Shown piece after piece: positions 16,844-25,801 of a DNA stretch of 64,000 nucleotides (its first letter is position 1; each line of letters opens with the position of its first letter). The notes under the pieces were generated by a model that did not search any database, was not told the DNA's origin, and was given only the letters and a program-made list of their open reading frames with translations. The stretch lies in NCBI GenBank assembly GCA_965222725.1, contig OZ244969.1:3410001-3474000 (forward strand), read 5' to 3'. Source of the stretch: GCA-2748575 sp965222725 (GTDB lineage Bacteria > Pseudomonadota > Gammaproteobacteria > Pseudomonadales > Ketobacteraceae). The translations under genes were made by a program, and so were the position numbers.

Positions 16844-18391
16844 CTACAGGCGCTTGTCCAGTTTAAAGAATTTCAGGCGCTCCATCAGATTCTGTAATTC
16901 ATCTATGGCCGGTTTTAGTTGCTGGAGAGTCTTGCCTCCGGGCGTTGATGGCTCACCCGGCCGGGAGGGGGCGCCAGTCTGGTCAAGATGGTCTCGGAGG
17001 ATGGCGCGGATCAGCGCCTGGTTCTTCTCCAGTCGGGAAATCAGTGATTGCAGAGGCTCTCCTGCAATGGCGCCATTTCTATCAACAGGTTCCAGCTTGC
17101 GGAACAATTGATCAGATATGCCGGCTATTTCCAGTGTCAACTCAATGGCCTTGGGCAGGCTGCTTATCCCACCTGGTCCCTGTTTATCTGAATCCGGGGT
17201 GGTTTTCCTGCTGGTGGTCGCATCCATCAAACCCACTGCTTTGGCGGCATCCCGGTTAATCTCTATCAGTTTGCGATACAGGGTGGACATCATCTGGTTG
17301 TAGGCAATGGCGATTTCCCGAGCGCCGGGTTCACGATCATCCATGCGATGACTCAGGTTCCCTTTGGCGCCCAGCTCCAGCGCCAGGAGCAGATTGGCAG
17401 GATCAAAGTCTGCTGACGCCCGGGGAGCATTTTGTCGGGGAGCTTTAGTGGCAGCTTTGCGTGCGGTTTGTCCGGCATTCAGTTCTGTAGTCTGCTGCTT
17501 TGCAAGCGCAAGGCAGATCCCCAGCCATATTCCCGTTACCGCTATCAAAATCAGTAGCAATATTGGTGGTAGCGGGGTATCTGATTTCTCCGGGGCCGTA
17601 TCAGCCGACAGAATCTGCTTCCCCAGGCCATCGATTTCTTTCTGAGCCGTCTCCATGCGGGTAAACAGATTCGAGGCTTGGGTAAAGCGGGCCGTGTGTT
17701 CTTCCAGTTGGTCCAGATTATTGATCACCGCCAGCATCTCCCGGCGGGAGCCTGCACGGGTGAGTTTGTGTTCCCCATCGATCAGTTCTGTGGCAGTGGA
17801 CCTGGCAGCCTTGAGTTGCTGCTCCAGCATTTCGATGGCCGATTGCCGGTCGGTTCCCGGTTGCCAGTAGGTACGGCTGGTAAAGTCATAGCGGGACAGC
17901 TGCTCCTTTAATGCGATCACATGCAGGGTGTTGGTGGCGCTGTCGCTGGTTTGCAACTGATTGCCCAGAATCAGTTCCACTGATGCGCTCAGGGCATCAA
18001 TTCGGTAGGCGATGCTGTCTTTCAGGGCGCGGATTCTCATCAGTTCAGTTTGCAGATTGGAAATCTCTGATTGCAGCGCCATTAGTCTGTCTATGGGTTT
18101 TTCTTTATCCGTTGCGCTGCGGTCAGCCTTGATGTGATCCCATAGCTTTCTTGCATTGTTGATGTAGTGCTCCCAGGCCTGTGGATCGGTAACAAAGCTG
18201 CCGGGGTGACGTTGCAGGGATTGTTCCAGCCGAATGGTAATGGCCTGCCGGGTTGCAGCATCCTGCGCCGTGCGACCGAGCTGGTAATTCAGTTCGAGAC
18301 TGGCCAGCCATATCAGCAGCAGGGACAGCAGCAGGCCGCTGGTGATCAATGTCAGATTGAACTTGTTGAGATATTTGCTTGGGTTGCGCAT
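16844..18391 (-). CDS. Sensor-like membrane protein with HAMP-like region and no output domain
   Basis: 515 residues from the ATG at 18391; the longer in-frame start at 18451 would put polar residues before the first membrane segment. Membrane segments lie at about residues 13-32 (LITSGLLLSLLLIWLASLEL) and about 285-305 (PPILLLILIAVTGIWLGI). The ~250-residue helical periplasmic part between them looks like a chemoreceptor-type four-helix sensor. A HAMP-like stretch follows (ALELGAKGNLSHRM), then helices. The C terminus ends without a kinase, cyclase or methyl-accepting signalling tip. The family is not recognised. It lies on the opposite strand between the T6SS activator and the pilus cluster, and its partner is unknown. 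Confidence 0.65.
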   Translation of the reverse strand: MRNPSKYLNKFNLTLITSGLLLSLLLIWLASLELNYQLGRTAQDAATRQAITIRLEQSLQRHPGSFVTDPQAWEHYINNARKLWDHIKADRSATDKEKPIDRLMALQSEISNLQTELMRIRALKDSIAYRIDALSASVELILGNQLQTSDSATNTLHVIALKEQLSRYDFTSRTYWQPGTDRQSAIEMLEQQLKAARSTATELIDGEHKLTRAGSRREMLAVINNLDQLEEHTARFTQASNLFTRMETAQKEIDGLGKQILSADTAPEKSDTPLPPILLLILIAVTGIWLGICLALAKQQTTELNAGQTARKAATKAPRQNAPRASADFDPANLLLALELGAKGNLSHRMDDREPGAREIAIAYNQMMSTLYRKLIEINRDAAKAVGLMDATTSRKTTPDSDKQGPGGISSLPKAIELTLEIAGISDQLFRKLEPVDRNGAIAGEPLQSLISRLEKNQALIRAILRDHLDQTGAPSRPGEPSTPGGKTLQQLKPAIDELQNLMERLKFFKLDKRL

Positions 18392-18553
18392 CAGTTTCCA
18401 TCCATTGGTGATGGCATAAAGACAGGGGCTACATAAAAAGTCCTGGTCCACTGTGCATAAAATTGCACTTGATCCGTCAGAAATTGGCTGGTTTTTTGTC
18501 CTCCGTCTGTCTTGTAGTCAGTTAAATAAAGCTTGATGGCAGGGAGCTCAAAC

Positions 18554-19357
18554 ATGGCCTTAATAAAGTGGTTGCGAAACGGGTTGATTCTCGGTCTGAC
18601 GTTGGGGGTAACGTCTCTGGTGAGTGGTTGCGCCTGGTACAACGGGCTGGATTGGACTTATCAGGAGCGCGAGCGGGGAATTCCGAAGCGCACAAGTCGC
18701 CAGGATCCGGAACTGCAGCGGTTTTACGAATTGCAACAGCGAATTGATGAATTGGAAGCCCGTCTGGAGAACAAAGAAGCGGCATTGATTGCGCCGCGAA
18801 ATCCTGGACTGAGCGGGAATGCTCAGGAACAAGGGTTTAAAGCCAGGGCGACGGCGGCCGAGTCCGCTCTGGCCTATGTCAAACAAAAAACGCGATCCGC
18901 GATTGCCTTGATAGACAATCTGCTGGCCCAGATGGAGCCCGCTGAACAAGTTGAAAAGGCTCACGAGCCCCAGTCCATAGCGCAACCGGAAGCGAAAACA
19001 CCGGAACCGATGGTGCTGGCCCGTGCAGACGATGCTGCCATAGCGGGAACCCTGGAGCGTGATGACCAGGGCGAAGTGGTGCGCTCTACCTCTGATGGTA
19101 ATCGTTACAACTATACCGTGGTGTATGTCTACCCCGAAACGCAACCCTGGTTTGATATGTGGGCGCTGCTTGATGAAAACGGCGTGCAGGACAAGTGGCG
19201 CGGCCAGAATACTGAAAAGCAGACCTATTTTATTTACGTGGGTGCCTATTACACGGAATCGCCTGCACAAAAACGCAGCGACCGCCTGCTTTCCCTGACC
19301 GGCGCGCGCCCGGATATCAAGGTCCGGCAAGGATACCAGTCAGTGGCGATGCAATAG
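18554..19357 (+). CDS. Coiled-coil lipoprotein with SPOR-like C terminus, first gene of pilus cluster
   Basis: 267 residues from the ATG at 18554, which has GGGAG 7 bases before it; the TTG and ATG upstream in frame (18533, 18536) lack one. The signal peptide ends in the lipobox VSGC. Heptad-like helices follow (LQQRIDELEARLENKEAAL), then a charged linker. The C-terminal domain (YFIYVGAYYTESPAQKRSDR) resembles a SPOR peptidoglycan-binding fold. It may anchor or localise the secretin at the wall. The family is not identified with certainty. It begins the same-strand run up to 29462. Confidence 0.6.
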   Translation: MALIKWLRNGLILGLTLGVTSLVSGCAWYNGLDWTYQERERGIPKRTSRQDPELQRFYELQQRIDELEARLENKEAALIAPRNPGLSGNAQEQGFKARATAAESALAYVKQKTRSAIALIDNLLAQMEPAEQVEKAHEPQSIAQPEAKTPEPMVLARADDAAIAGTLERDDQGEVVRSTSDGNRYNYTVVYVYPETQPWFDMWALLDENGVQDKWRGQNTEKQTYFIYVGAYYTESPAQKRSDRLLSLTGARPDIKVRQGYQSVAMQ

Positions 19358-19434
19358 GTGTGCGGTTTTTTGCATAGTTTTTTGTGGTGTTGGTGTCTTT
19401 ATAAACAGTTAATCGAAATTAAGCGGATAGTAGT

Positions 19435-19932
19435 ATGACGAATCAAGGGAAATGGATACTGGGCTGTACAGCAGCGTTGTTTTTTCATACCGGTGCCTGG
19501 GCTGAAGAGAATGCAGTCGATGATCAGCAAGCGGTAAGGGTTCAACTGGAGCAGGCCAAGGTGGTGCTGATCGAAGCTGAGAAAACCGCCGAAGAGATCA
19601 TACGCAAGGCCCACTCAGAAGCTGAGCGTATTGGTGCTGAGAGTGATCTGTCTCCCTTGCTGGTGCAAAACGGGCGCGTGTCCATTGAAATCAATGGCGG
19701 CACGATTGAGGACATTGTTACCGCCATCATGCCGTCTCATTGGCGCGTGTTGGTGGATGTCAAGGACACGGATATCCGGGAAAGACGTTTTCAGTTTGTA
19801 TCTACTCGTACCCGCGAACAGGCGCTGAACGATTTGCTCAAGCCGATCGGTATGAAGCATCAATACTTTTTCGATTTGAAAGACGCCGGCGGAGAAGCTT
19901 CTCCGTTGCTGGTGGTCAGTGCCGACAAATAG
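19435..19932 (+). CDS. Periplasmic protein with secretin-N-like (STN/TcpQ-type) domain
   Basis: 165 residues. A signal peptide (about residues 1-23, ending GAWA) precedes a short helix rich in Q, E and K (AKVVLIEAEKTAEEIIRKA). A C-terminal domain follows (from about residue 75), in which GRVSIEINGGTIEDIVTAIM and TRTREQALNDLLKPIG look like the STN/TcpQ or PilL-type fold found beside pilus secretins. It probably assists assembly of the secretin encoded 15 bases downstream. Domain identity is inferred from pattern only. Confidence 0.6.
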   Translation: MTNQGKWILGCTAALFFHTGAWAEENAVDDQQAVRVQLEQAKVVLIEAEKTAEEIIRKAHSEAERIGAESDLSPLLVQNGRVSIEINGGTIEDIVTAIMPSHWRVLVDVKDTDIRERRFQFVSTRTREQALNDLLKPIGMKHQYFFDLKDAGGEASPLLVVSADK

Positions 19933-19947
19933 CATTCTGGAGTCATT

Positions 19948-21432
19948 ATGGAAACCTCTTTTCACCGTATAAAAGGAATTTTTCTGTCATTTGTGATTGC
20001 GCTGCCCATTGCCAGTTGTGCTGTTACGCCGCAATCCGAGGATCTGAAATACCGCCCCCTGCAGGAAGACCCGACACCCATTGTGGTGGATCACCGCTCC
20101 ACCTATGTGCGTGAGGTCACACCGGAAGAATCTTTTCAGGACAAGCGAGTAAACTTTGTGGGGCAGGTGGCGTTGATTGATGCCCTGCGCAAGCAGTTGC
20201 CTGGCGTTAATGTGATGCCGGCGGATGCCAATGTGGATCTGGCCCGCGCGGTAAATGTGCACGCGCGTAATATGTCTGCTACTGATTATTTGAACTACCT
20301 GGCAGCGACCACCGGATACGACATCCGCTTCAGCAAGGGTAGTGTGGTGGTCAAATCCTTCGTTCGCAAAGAGTGGAACCTGGCTTTGTTTTCATCCCTT
20401 CGCAATGTCAGCCTGCAAGTGGGTAAGGCGTTTTCCTCTGATTCGGGGGGGGGCAGAAACACCTTTAACGGTAAGTTCAACGATGATGAATGGGAGATCA
20501 TTGTTAAGGGTGCAGAGCGTATTCTGGGTGCCTCAGGAACCGGTAAAAAAGGCGAGTTATCGCCCTTCGTGCAGGGTGTGCGTTCTGTGGGCATGTTGTC
20601 AGCAGGTGGAGAGCCGGCAAAAATCCGCGCAGTGGATGAATTTATCAAAAGCATTGTAGCGAAAGGTTCCAAGCAAATTAATATCTCCGTTCAGGCCTAT
20701 GAAGTGAAGCTGGATGATCGCCGGGGTACGGGAATTAATTGGGACGAATTGTCTTCCCTGGATTCAACTATCAACGGTAACCCGGCGACCATGTTGTTCA
20801 ATTCCCTGGAAGGTGAGGGAAGCAACGTTTCGGGGCTTTTCCAGAATGTCCTTCGCTATGAGAGTGATAGTGTATCTGCACAGGCAACACTGCAATTTCT
20901 CAGCACCTTCGGAGAAGTTGAGTTATTAAATCAGCCCAATGTGACTGTTCGCAACGGAACCTATGCCTATATCTCAGCAGGTGAAGAGCTTACATACGTA
21001 GGTGAGATAGAAATTGAGGAAGACAATGACGGAGACGACCGCAGCACGATCAAAGTCGAATCCATTCGCGTGGGTGTTACTCTGAGTGTGGCCCCCAGAA
21101 TTCTGGAAGATGGACGTGTCCTTCTGGAAATCTGGCCTTCCATCAGTTCAGCCGATCTGTCAAAGGAAATTGAGAGCGGTGTCGGTGCCGGGATATCCCT
21201 ACCCGAAGTGCAGCTCCAGGAACTGGCGACGGAAGTCATTACTGAAAGTGGTCGCCCCGTGCAGTTGGGTGGGTTTATCCAGCGCTCAGTAGCGAAAAGC
21301 CTGTCTGAACTCCCCTGGCAAGAGAAGCTTACCGGCAAGATCCTTAATCCAATCTTCAGATCAGAAACAGCTGACCTTGAACGTAAGGAGCTGGTACTGA
21401 CCGTAACACCGACCATCGTTGAGGGAGCCTGA
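19948..21432 (+). CDS. Lipoprotein secretin of a type IVb-like pilus (PilN type)
   Basis: 494 residues. The signal peptide ends at ASC (residues about 20-22), so the protein is probably lipidated. An N domain (about 60-125, DALRKQLPGVNVMPADANVD) is followed by the secretin core. Core blocks are VQAYEVKLDDRRGTGINWDE, ATLQFLSTFGEVELLNQPNV, VESIRVGVTLSVAPRILEDGRV and, near the end, RKELVLTVTPTIVE. It should form the outer-membrane ring through which the pilus or substrate leaves. Size and lipidation resemble PilN/BfpB-type secretins more than PilQ or GspD. The next gene starts 4 bases after its stop. Confidence 0.85.
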   Translation: METSFHRIKGIFLSFVIALPIASCAVTPQSEDLKYRPLQEDPTPIVVDHRSTYVREVTPEESFQDKRVNFVGQVALIDALRKQLPGVNVMPADANVDLARAVNVHARNMSATDYLNYLAATTGYDIRFSKGSVVVKSFVRKEWNLALFSSLRNVSLQVGKAFSSDSGGGRNTFNGKFNDDEWEIIVKGAERILGASGTGKKGELSPFVQGVRSVGMLSAGGEPAKIRAVDEFIKSIVAKGSKQINISVQAYEVKLDDRRGTGINWDELSSLDSTINGNPATMLFNSLEGEGSNVSGLFQNVLRYESDSVSAQATLQFLSTFGEVELLNQPNVTVRNGTYAYISAGEELTYVGEIEIEEDNDGDDRSTIKVESIRVGVTLSVAPRILEDGRVLLEIWPSISSADLSKEIESGVGAGISLPEVQLQELATEVITESGRPVQLGGFIQRSVAKSLSELPWQEKLTGKILNPIFRSETADLERKELVLTVTPTIVEGA

Positions 21433-21435
21433 TCG

Positions 21436-22323
21436 GTGGTACAGCTTGCGGAAATCATCAACCGGCCGGTTACCATCGGTGATCAGGATGTCGTTCTTAT
21501 TCCGGATCTGGTGGGGCCGGTGCCGGTATCAGAGCAGCATCAGTACGTGGAACTGGAACCCGCCAGTAATACCTGCCCGTCCATCAGTGTGCGGGAAGGG
21601 GATATCGAGGATATCCGGGATCAGTTTCCGGAACTTCCGGTCTATGGGTTGTGGCAGGTGCTGGTCAACAGTCATGTGATTTCTTACCGGCAACAATTGC
21701 ACGTGGTAAAAATCAACGAGTTTGATGGCTATTACCTGCATTGCGATCTGGGCAGAGCGGAGTTTTCCGGGGTTTATGAGGCCGGTTTTTTTGCTGCCGA
21801 CGCTAACTTTGATCTGGAAGAAGCAAACGAGCTGACACCAACTCTGGATGAGCTGAAGCTCCCGGTAAAAGAGGCCAAACTGGCAGCTGAGCTTCAGGCG
21901 GAGCGGCGTCTTAAAACCCAGCGGAGCTGGAAAAATCTGGGTATTGCTTGTGTCTGGGTTGTTATGGCCGGTATCGGTGTCGATTTTGGTCTGGAGACCT
22001 TCTACAACCGCGAACAACAGAAGATCCAGACCAAGGCCGCCATGCTGGAAACCTTGCGCAGTGGTCTGGACCAGTTGCGGACTTCCCGGCTGACCGAGGT
22101 GCCCAATAATACTGATGCTATTAAAAAGCTGGCTGAACTCTGGGCCACCTTTCCGGATATTCGTACCGATGGCCGATCATCTTTTGAAGAGAGCATTTTT
22201 GTATTCAAAATGGATGATAAGGGATTTGATCCGGCCGACCGGTTCCCGGGAATCAAAACCCGTTATGAGCCTCAGGGGTACTGGTCGATTACGTTGAACA
22301 ATCCTGCAAGAAATCTGCGGTAA
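21436..22323 (+). CDS. Bitopic inner-membrane protein of the pilus cluster (PilO-like position)
   Basis: 295 residues from a GTG at 21436, with GAGGGAG upstream inside the secretin stop region. About 170 cytoplasmic residues (with PVTIGDQDVVLIPDL near the start) precede one membrane segment at about 175-195 (LGIACVWVVMAGIGVDFGL) and a ~100-residue periplasmic part beginning with a helix. By position between secretin and PilP-like protein it corresponds to PilO of type IVb pili, an inner-membrane assembly platform subunit. Sequence similarity to known PilO proteins is not evident by eye. Confidence 0.55.
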   Translation: MVQLAEIINRPVTIGDQDVVLIPDLVGPVPVSEQHQYVELEPASNTCPSISVREGDIEDIRDQFPELPVYGLWQVLVNSHVISYRQQLHVVKINEFDGYYLHCDLGRAEFSGVYEAGFFAADANFDLEEANELTPTLDELKLPVKEAKLAAELQAERRLKTQRSWKNLGIACVWVVMAGIGVDFGLETFYNREQQKIQTKAAMLETLRSGLDQLRTSRLTEVPNNTDAIKKLAELWATFPDIRTDGRSSFEESIFVFKMDDKGFDPADRFPGIKTRYEPQGYWSITLNNPARNLR

Positions 22324-22329
22324 TAGATT

Positions 22330-22806
22330 ATGTTGGAAGTAGCGCTTAGGAACCGGCAGTTGCCGGACATGTTTGGCTGGGGCTGGCTTCACTGGCTGGT
22401 CCTGGCGGTGGTTGTGGTTATCGCAGCCAGTGAAATTGTCGAACGGCAATCCCAGCGGGTGCGCACGGTAGATGCCAGCAAAATTGACGTCATCGAGGAA
22501 GACATCCACGAATACAACACCATGGCCGAGCGCCTGGCCACCATGGAGGTGTTGCCACCCGTAAAAGAGCAATGGAACTACGTGGTGGCAATCGCCAAAA
22601 AATATGGTGTGGACATGCAGTACAGCTCCGGAGATACCCCTTACAGCGGCCCATTGGAATCCTGGGGGGGTAGAGTATCCGGCAGTACGGGGCCGGTGCT
22701 GGTGGTGGCCAAGGAGTTTCAGGAAACGGTGCCCACCTATCTTTACGGATTTGATATCACAGGAAACACCGCATCCTTTGAATTTGCGGTATTGGGTAGC
22801 GAATAG
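22330..22806 (+). CDS. Small bitopic protein of the pilus cluster
   Basis: 158 residues. A short cytoplasmic start is followed by one membrane segment at about 18-38 (WLHWLVLAVVVVIAAS) and a periplasmic helix (VIEEDIHEYNTMAERLAT). A small alpha/beta domain of ~80 residues follows. The topology is like PilO/GspM subunits that form the periplasmic frame with PilN/GspL. The specific family is not recognised. It is separated from the preceding gene by 6 bases. Confidence 0.55.
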   Translation: MLEVALRNRQLPDMFGWGWLHWLVLAVVVVIAASEIVERQSQRVRTVDASKIDVIEEDIHEYNTMAERLATMEVLPPVKEQWNYVVAIAKKYGVDMQYSSGDTPYSGPLESWGGRVSGSTGPVLVVAKEFQETVPTYLYGFDITGNTASFEFAVLGSE

Positions 22807-22832
22807 TATCAGGCAAGGAACAAGGTGGATTT

Positions 22833-23333
22833 ATGAAACAGGCAAGCAAATGGATTAGCGGTGTATCGGTAGCCTCGTTGTTGCTGTTGGCACCTGTGGT
22901 GTCAGCGGAACCGATGGATGGCGCCCGCATTCTGGAAATGGAAGCGGAAAAAGCCCGCCAGATCGAAGACCTTGAGTATCAGGCCAAGCTGGTGGAACAA
23001 AAAGCCAAGCTGGCAAAAGCCTACAAGCAGCTGAAAGAAAGCGGCGGCGTGATACCCGGTGAAGAAGGTATGAGCTTCGATGGAACCGTATCCAGCGGTG
23101 CTACGACAGAATCCGATGGCGACAAGAATCTGAACAAACTGCCCACCCTGAAATCCATTGGTAATGGCTACGCAGTGTTCGAGCACAAGGGCAAAATGTT
23201 CCGTGCATTGCCTGGCGGCAGTCTTCCCGGTGGCTTCAAAGTGCTGTCCGTCAGTAACACCAACGGCGTAAGGCTGCAGCAGGGTAGTCATGTCTATTCG
23301 CTGGATATCGCCTGGGCAGCTTCCGGTAAGTGA
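22833..23333 (+). CDS. PilP-like periplasmic pilus protein
   Basis: 166 residues. A signal peptide ends VVSA at about residue 25. A long charged helix follows (ILEMEAEKARQIEDLEYQAK), then a glycine/serine linker at about 75-100 and a small beta domain (GYAVFEHKGKMFRALPGG and GVRLQQGSHVYSLDI). A helix followed by a small beta domain is the layout of type IVb PilP proteins (R64 type), which link the inner-membrane platform to the secretin. AAGGA lies about 20 bases before the ATG and AAGGTGG about 10 bases before it. It stops 6 bases before the ATPase gene. Confidence 0.65.
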   Translation: MKQASKWISGVSVASLLLLAPVVSAEPMDGARILEMEAEKARQIEDLEYQAKLVEQKAKLAKAYKQLKESGGVIPGEEGMSFDGTVSSGATTESDGDKNLNKLPTLKSIGNGYAVFEHKGKMFRALPGGSLPGGFKVLSVSNTNGVRLQQGSHVYSLDIAWAASGK

Positions 23334-23339
23334 TCTGAT

Positions 23340-25139
23340 ATGGCAACGGGGCTGGATCAAAGTGTGGCAGGTAGTGACTCGGAGCGGGACAAGAAATCCC
23401 GCCTGCAGGTTCAGTTTGAGCAAATATTGCAGGCGTTGATCGCCAACCAGGCCATTACGGAGCAGGTAGCGCATAACACCGCATTGCCCGCAGGTGCTGA
23501 AGAAATAGTACCACGACTATGGGAACTGGGCGTGGATGATATCAAACTGGCCCATGCGCTGGCTGATATCTACAAGTGCCCCTTGTTCGATGGAGTGGTC
23601 CGAGCCAAGGATTCGCTGGTACGCAGTGCCCAGGACAAATGCCCCTGGCTGATCGCCGATGGCGTGCTGTACGTTACCAATCCCTATGATCGTACCCAGG
23701 TTGAACCGCTGATTCGTCGTAAAAAAGATCCTCGCGACAGCCTTACCTTCAATCGCCTTGGCGTTATGGCCATGTCCGATTTTGAAATGGACATGATGGA
23801 AAAAGCCAACTATGACGTAGTGGTATCCAATCAGGAGATCAGTGGTGCCTGGGCCAACAATTTTGTCGATGACCTGCTGAACGAAGCCATTAACCGCAAG
23901 GCCAGTGATGTTCATATCAACCCCGAATCCCACGGCGCCATTATCAAATTGAGGGTGGATGGGCGCCTGCAGGTGCCGGCCATTCCCGGCTTGCAAACCA
24001 TATCACGGGATCGCCTGCGCCTGGTGGCCAACAACCTGATGGAAAGGGTAGGGAAGCAGAACAATTATCTGGAGCCCTGTTCCGGTTATCTGGTGTTTCA
24101 GGCCGCCCATAAGCAAGTGAGCATGCGCCTGGAAATGGCGCCGGTAAAAGTCTATTCCGAGATCAAACCCAAACTCACTATCCGGGTGCTGAATAATCTG
24201 CGGGGTATTGGTCGTCTGGATAACCTGGGTTTATCTAGCCAACACGTAGATTTACTACGGCAATTGTCTCGCAGGGCGAACGGTATGCTGATCGTCACCG
24301 GCCCGACCGGAAGCGGCAAGTCAACCACTCTGAAAGCCATTCTTAAAGACGTGCGAGACCAGTTTCCGGAGAAAGCTATCTATACCATCGAGGATCCGGT
24401 CGAAGACCAGCTAGATGGTATTACCTCTTTGGAAGTTACCCAGCATATGGGTTTTGCCAAGGCTCTGAAATCCCTGTTGCGCCATGACCCTGATGTGATC
24501 ATGGTCGGAGAAATCCGCGATTCCGAAACTGCAGAACTGGCTCTGCGTGCCTCTATGACCGGCCACCTGGTACTAACCACGCTGCACACTAATGATGCCC
24601 ATGGCGCCGTCAACCGCCTGCGTAATCTGGGCCTTGAAAACACGCTGCTGGCAGAAAATCTGCTGGCAGTGACCGCCCAACGGCTGGTAAATCGTGTGTG
24701 TCCCTCGTGCTCTGAGTTCAAGCCCCTGAAAGATATACCGGATCTGAACGAAGCCTATTTTCAGATCCCGGAGCTGAACAATGAACATCAGCGCACGCCG
24801 GTTGTTGTTCAGCCCGATGGCTGTGATATCTGTAACTACGGCTATATGGGTCGCCATCTGGTGAATGAAATCTTTGTCAACGACACCCAGACAGAAAAGT
24901 TGATTGCCGATGGCGTAGGCGGCACCGAGATCCGTCGTGTTCAGCAAGCCAATGGTCGTTTTTTGGACCTGTGGGACGATGGCATACGCCTGGCAAAATC
25001 AGGCGTTACAACGTTGCAGGCACTGGAAAACCGCATCAATCCACTCAATGTGGCTCGGGCTGAAATGCCTAAAGAAAATACAGATGCCAAGGCGCTTGAG
25101 AAAAAACTGATTGAATTAGCGCTGACAGGGAACGATTAG
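23340..25139 (+). CDS. GspE/PulE-type assembly ATPase
   Basis: 599 residues. An N-terminal ~165-residue domain of the GspE N1/N2 type precedes the catalytic core. Walker A GPTGSGKSTT lies near residue 321, the Asp box follows around EDPVEDQ, Walker B is PDVIMVGEIRDSETAE, and the His box is HLVLTTLHTNDA. A tetracysteine zinc motif (CPSCS near 453 and CDICN near 497) is typical of GspE/PilB/PilQ extension ATPases and argues against a PilT-type retraction ATPase. It powers pilin polymerisation from the cytoplasmic side. No retraction ATPase is in the window. Confidence 0.92.
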   Translation: MATGLDQSVAGSDSERDKKSRLQVQFEQILQALIANQAITEQVAHNTALPAGAEEIVPRLWELGVDDIKLAHALADIYKCPLFDGVVRAKDSLVRSAQDKCPWLIADGVLYVTNPYDRTQVEPLIRRKKDPRDSLTFNRLGVMAMSDFEMDMMEKANYDVVVSNQEISGAWANNFVDDLLNEAINRKASDVHINPESHGAIIKLRVDGRLQVPAIPGLQTISRDRLRLVANNLMERVGKQNNYLEPCSGYLVFQAAHKQVSMRLEMAPVKVYSEIKPKLTIRVLNNLRGIGRLDNLGLSSQHVDLLRQLSRRANGMLIVTGPTGSGKSTTLKAILKDVRDQFPEKAIYTIEDPVEDQLDGITSLEVTQHMGFAKALKSLLRHDPDVIMVGEIRDSETAELALRASMTGHLVLTTLHTNDAHGAVNRLRNLGLENTLLAENLLAVTAQRLVNRVCPSCSEFKPLKDIPDLNEAYFQIPELNNEHQRTPVVVQPDGCDICNYGYMGRHLVNEIFVNDTQTEKLIADGVGGTEIRRVQQANGRFLDLWDDGIRLAKSGVTTLQALENRINPLNVARAEMPKENTDAKALEKKLIELALTGND

Positions 25140-25201
25140 CAAGGGAACTTTTCGTGTCGGCTGTCTATTGGGTATTGGCTGGTAAATAACAGGAGTTAGA
25201 G

Positions 25202-25783
25202 ATGAAATTTAAGTCAATGCAAGTTAATAAGGATCAAAAGGGTTTTACGTTGGTAGAGCTGATCACGGTTATTGCTATTGTATCTTTGGTCGTGGTCTAT
25301 ATAGCTGTTCGGTTGAGTAGCTCAAATGAGGATGCGAAGGTTGCTCTGTCCACTACTTTTCTTCTAGGAAATGTGCCTACTGCACTGAGTTCGTATAAGG
25401 CGCGGCACATGAACAGTTGTAAAAGCTTTCCAGATGGAACAGATGGTACAAATCCAGAGGATCTTCGCCAAGAATTAATCGCTCGTGGCTTGGTTGCCAC
25501 CACCCCATGGGATGAAGAATGGTCAGCAAGTTATGATCATGCTAATAGAAGGCTGCAGATAGTTTTTCCAACCCGAGGAATGGAAAATCCACTTACTGCC
25601 GTCAATGATATACTGGAGAGTATTCATGATTCGCCTAAGATAGAAGGCCTGACTACTTCTGCAGATGATGGATTCGCTGCTTATGCCGCAGTGCAGACTG
25701 ATACAGAGGGAAACCCAACCTTCACCGATGCAACTGTCATGGATCGTAACGGCTCTGTTCAAATTTGGTACGACTGCATTTAA
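25202..25783 (+). CDS. Prepilin, probable major subunit
   Basis: 193 residues. A 14-residue basic leader ends in KG, followed by FTLVELITVIAIVSL: the classical prepilin peptidase site with glycine at -1, phenylalanine at +1 and glutamate at +5. The globular domain has two cysteines (MNSCKSFP and WYDCI at the extreme C terminus) that could form the D-loop disulfide of type IV pilins. AGGAGTTAGAG precedes the ATG. It sits between the ATPase and the GspF gene and is AT-richer than the genes before it. Confidence 0.85.
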   Translation: MKFKSMQVNKDQKGFTLVELITVIAIVSLVVVYIAVRLSSSNEDAKVALSTTFLLGNVPTALSSYKARHMNSCKSFPDGTDGTNPEDLRQELIARGLVATTPWDEEWSASYDHANRRLQIVFPTRGMENPLTAVNDILESIHDSPKIEGLTTSADDGFAAYAAVQTDTEGNPTFTDATVMDRNGSVQIWYDCI

Positions 25784-25801
25784 TGAAATACTAAAAATAT
25801 C

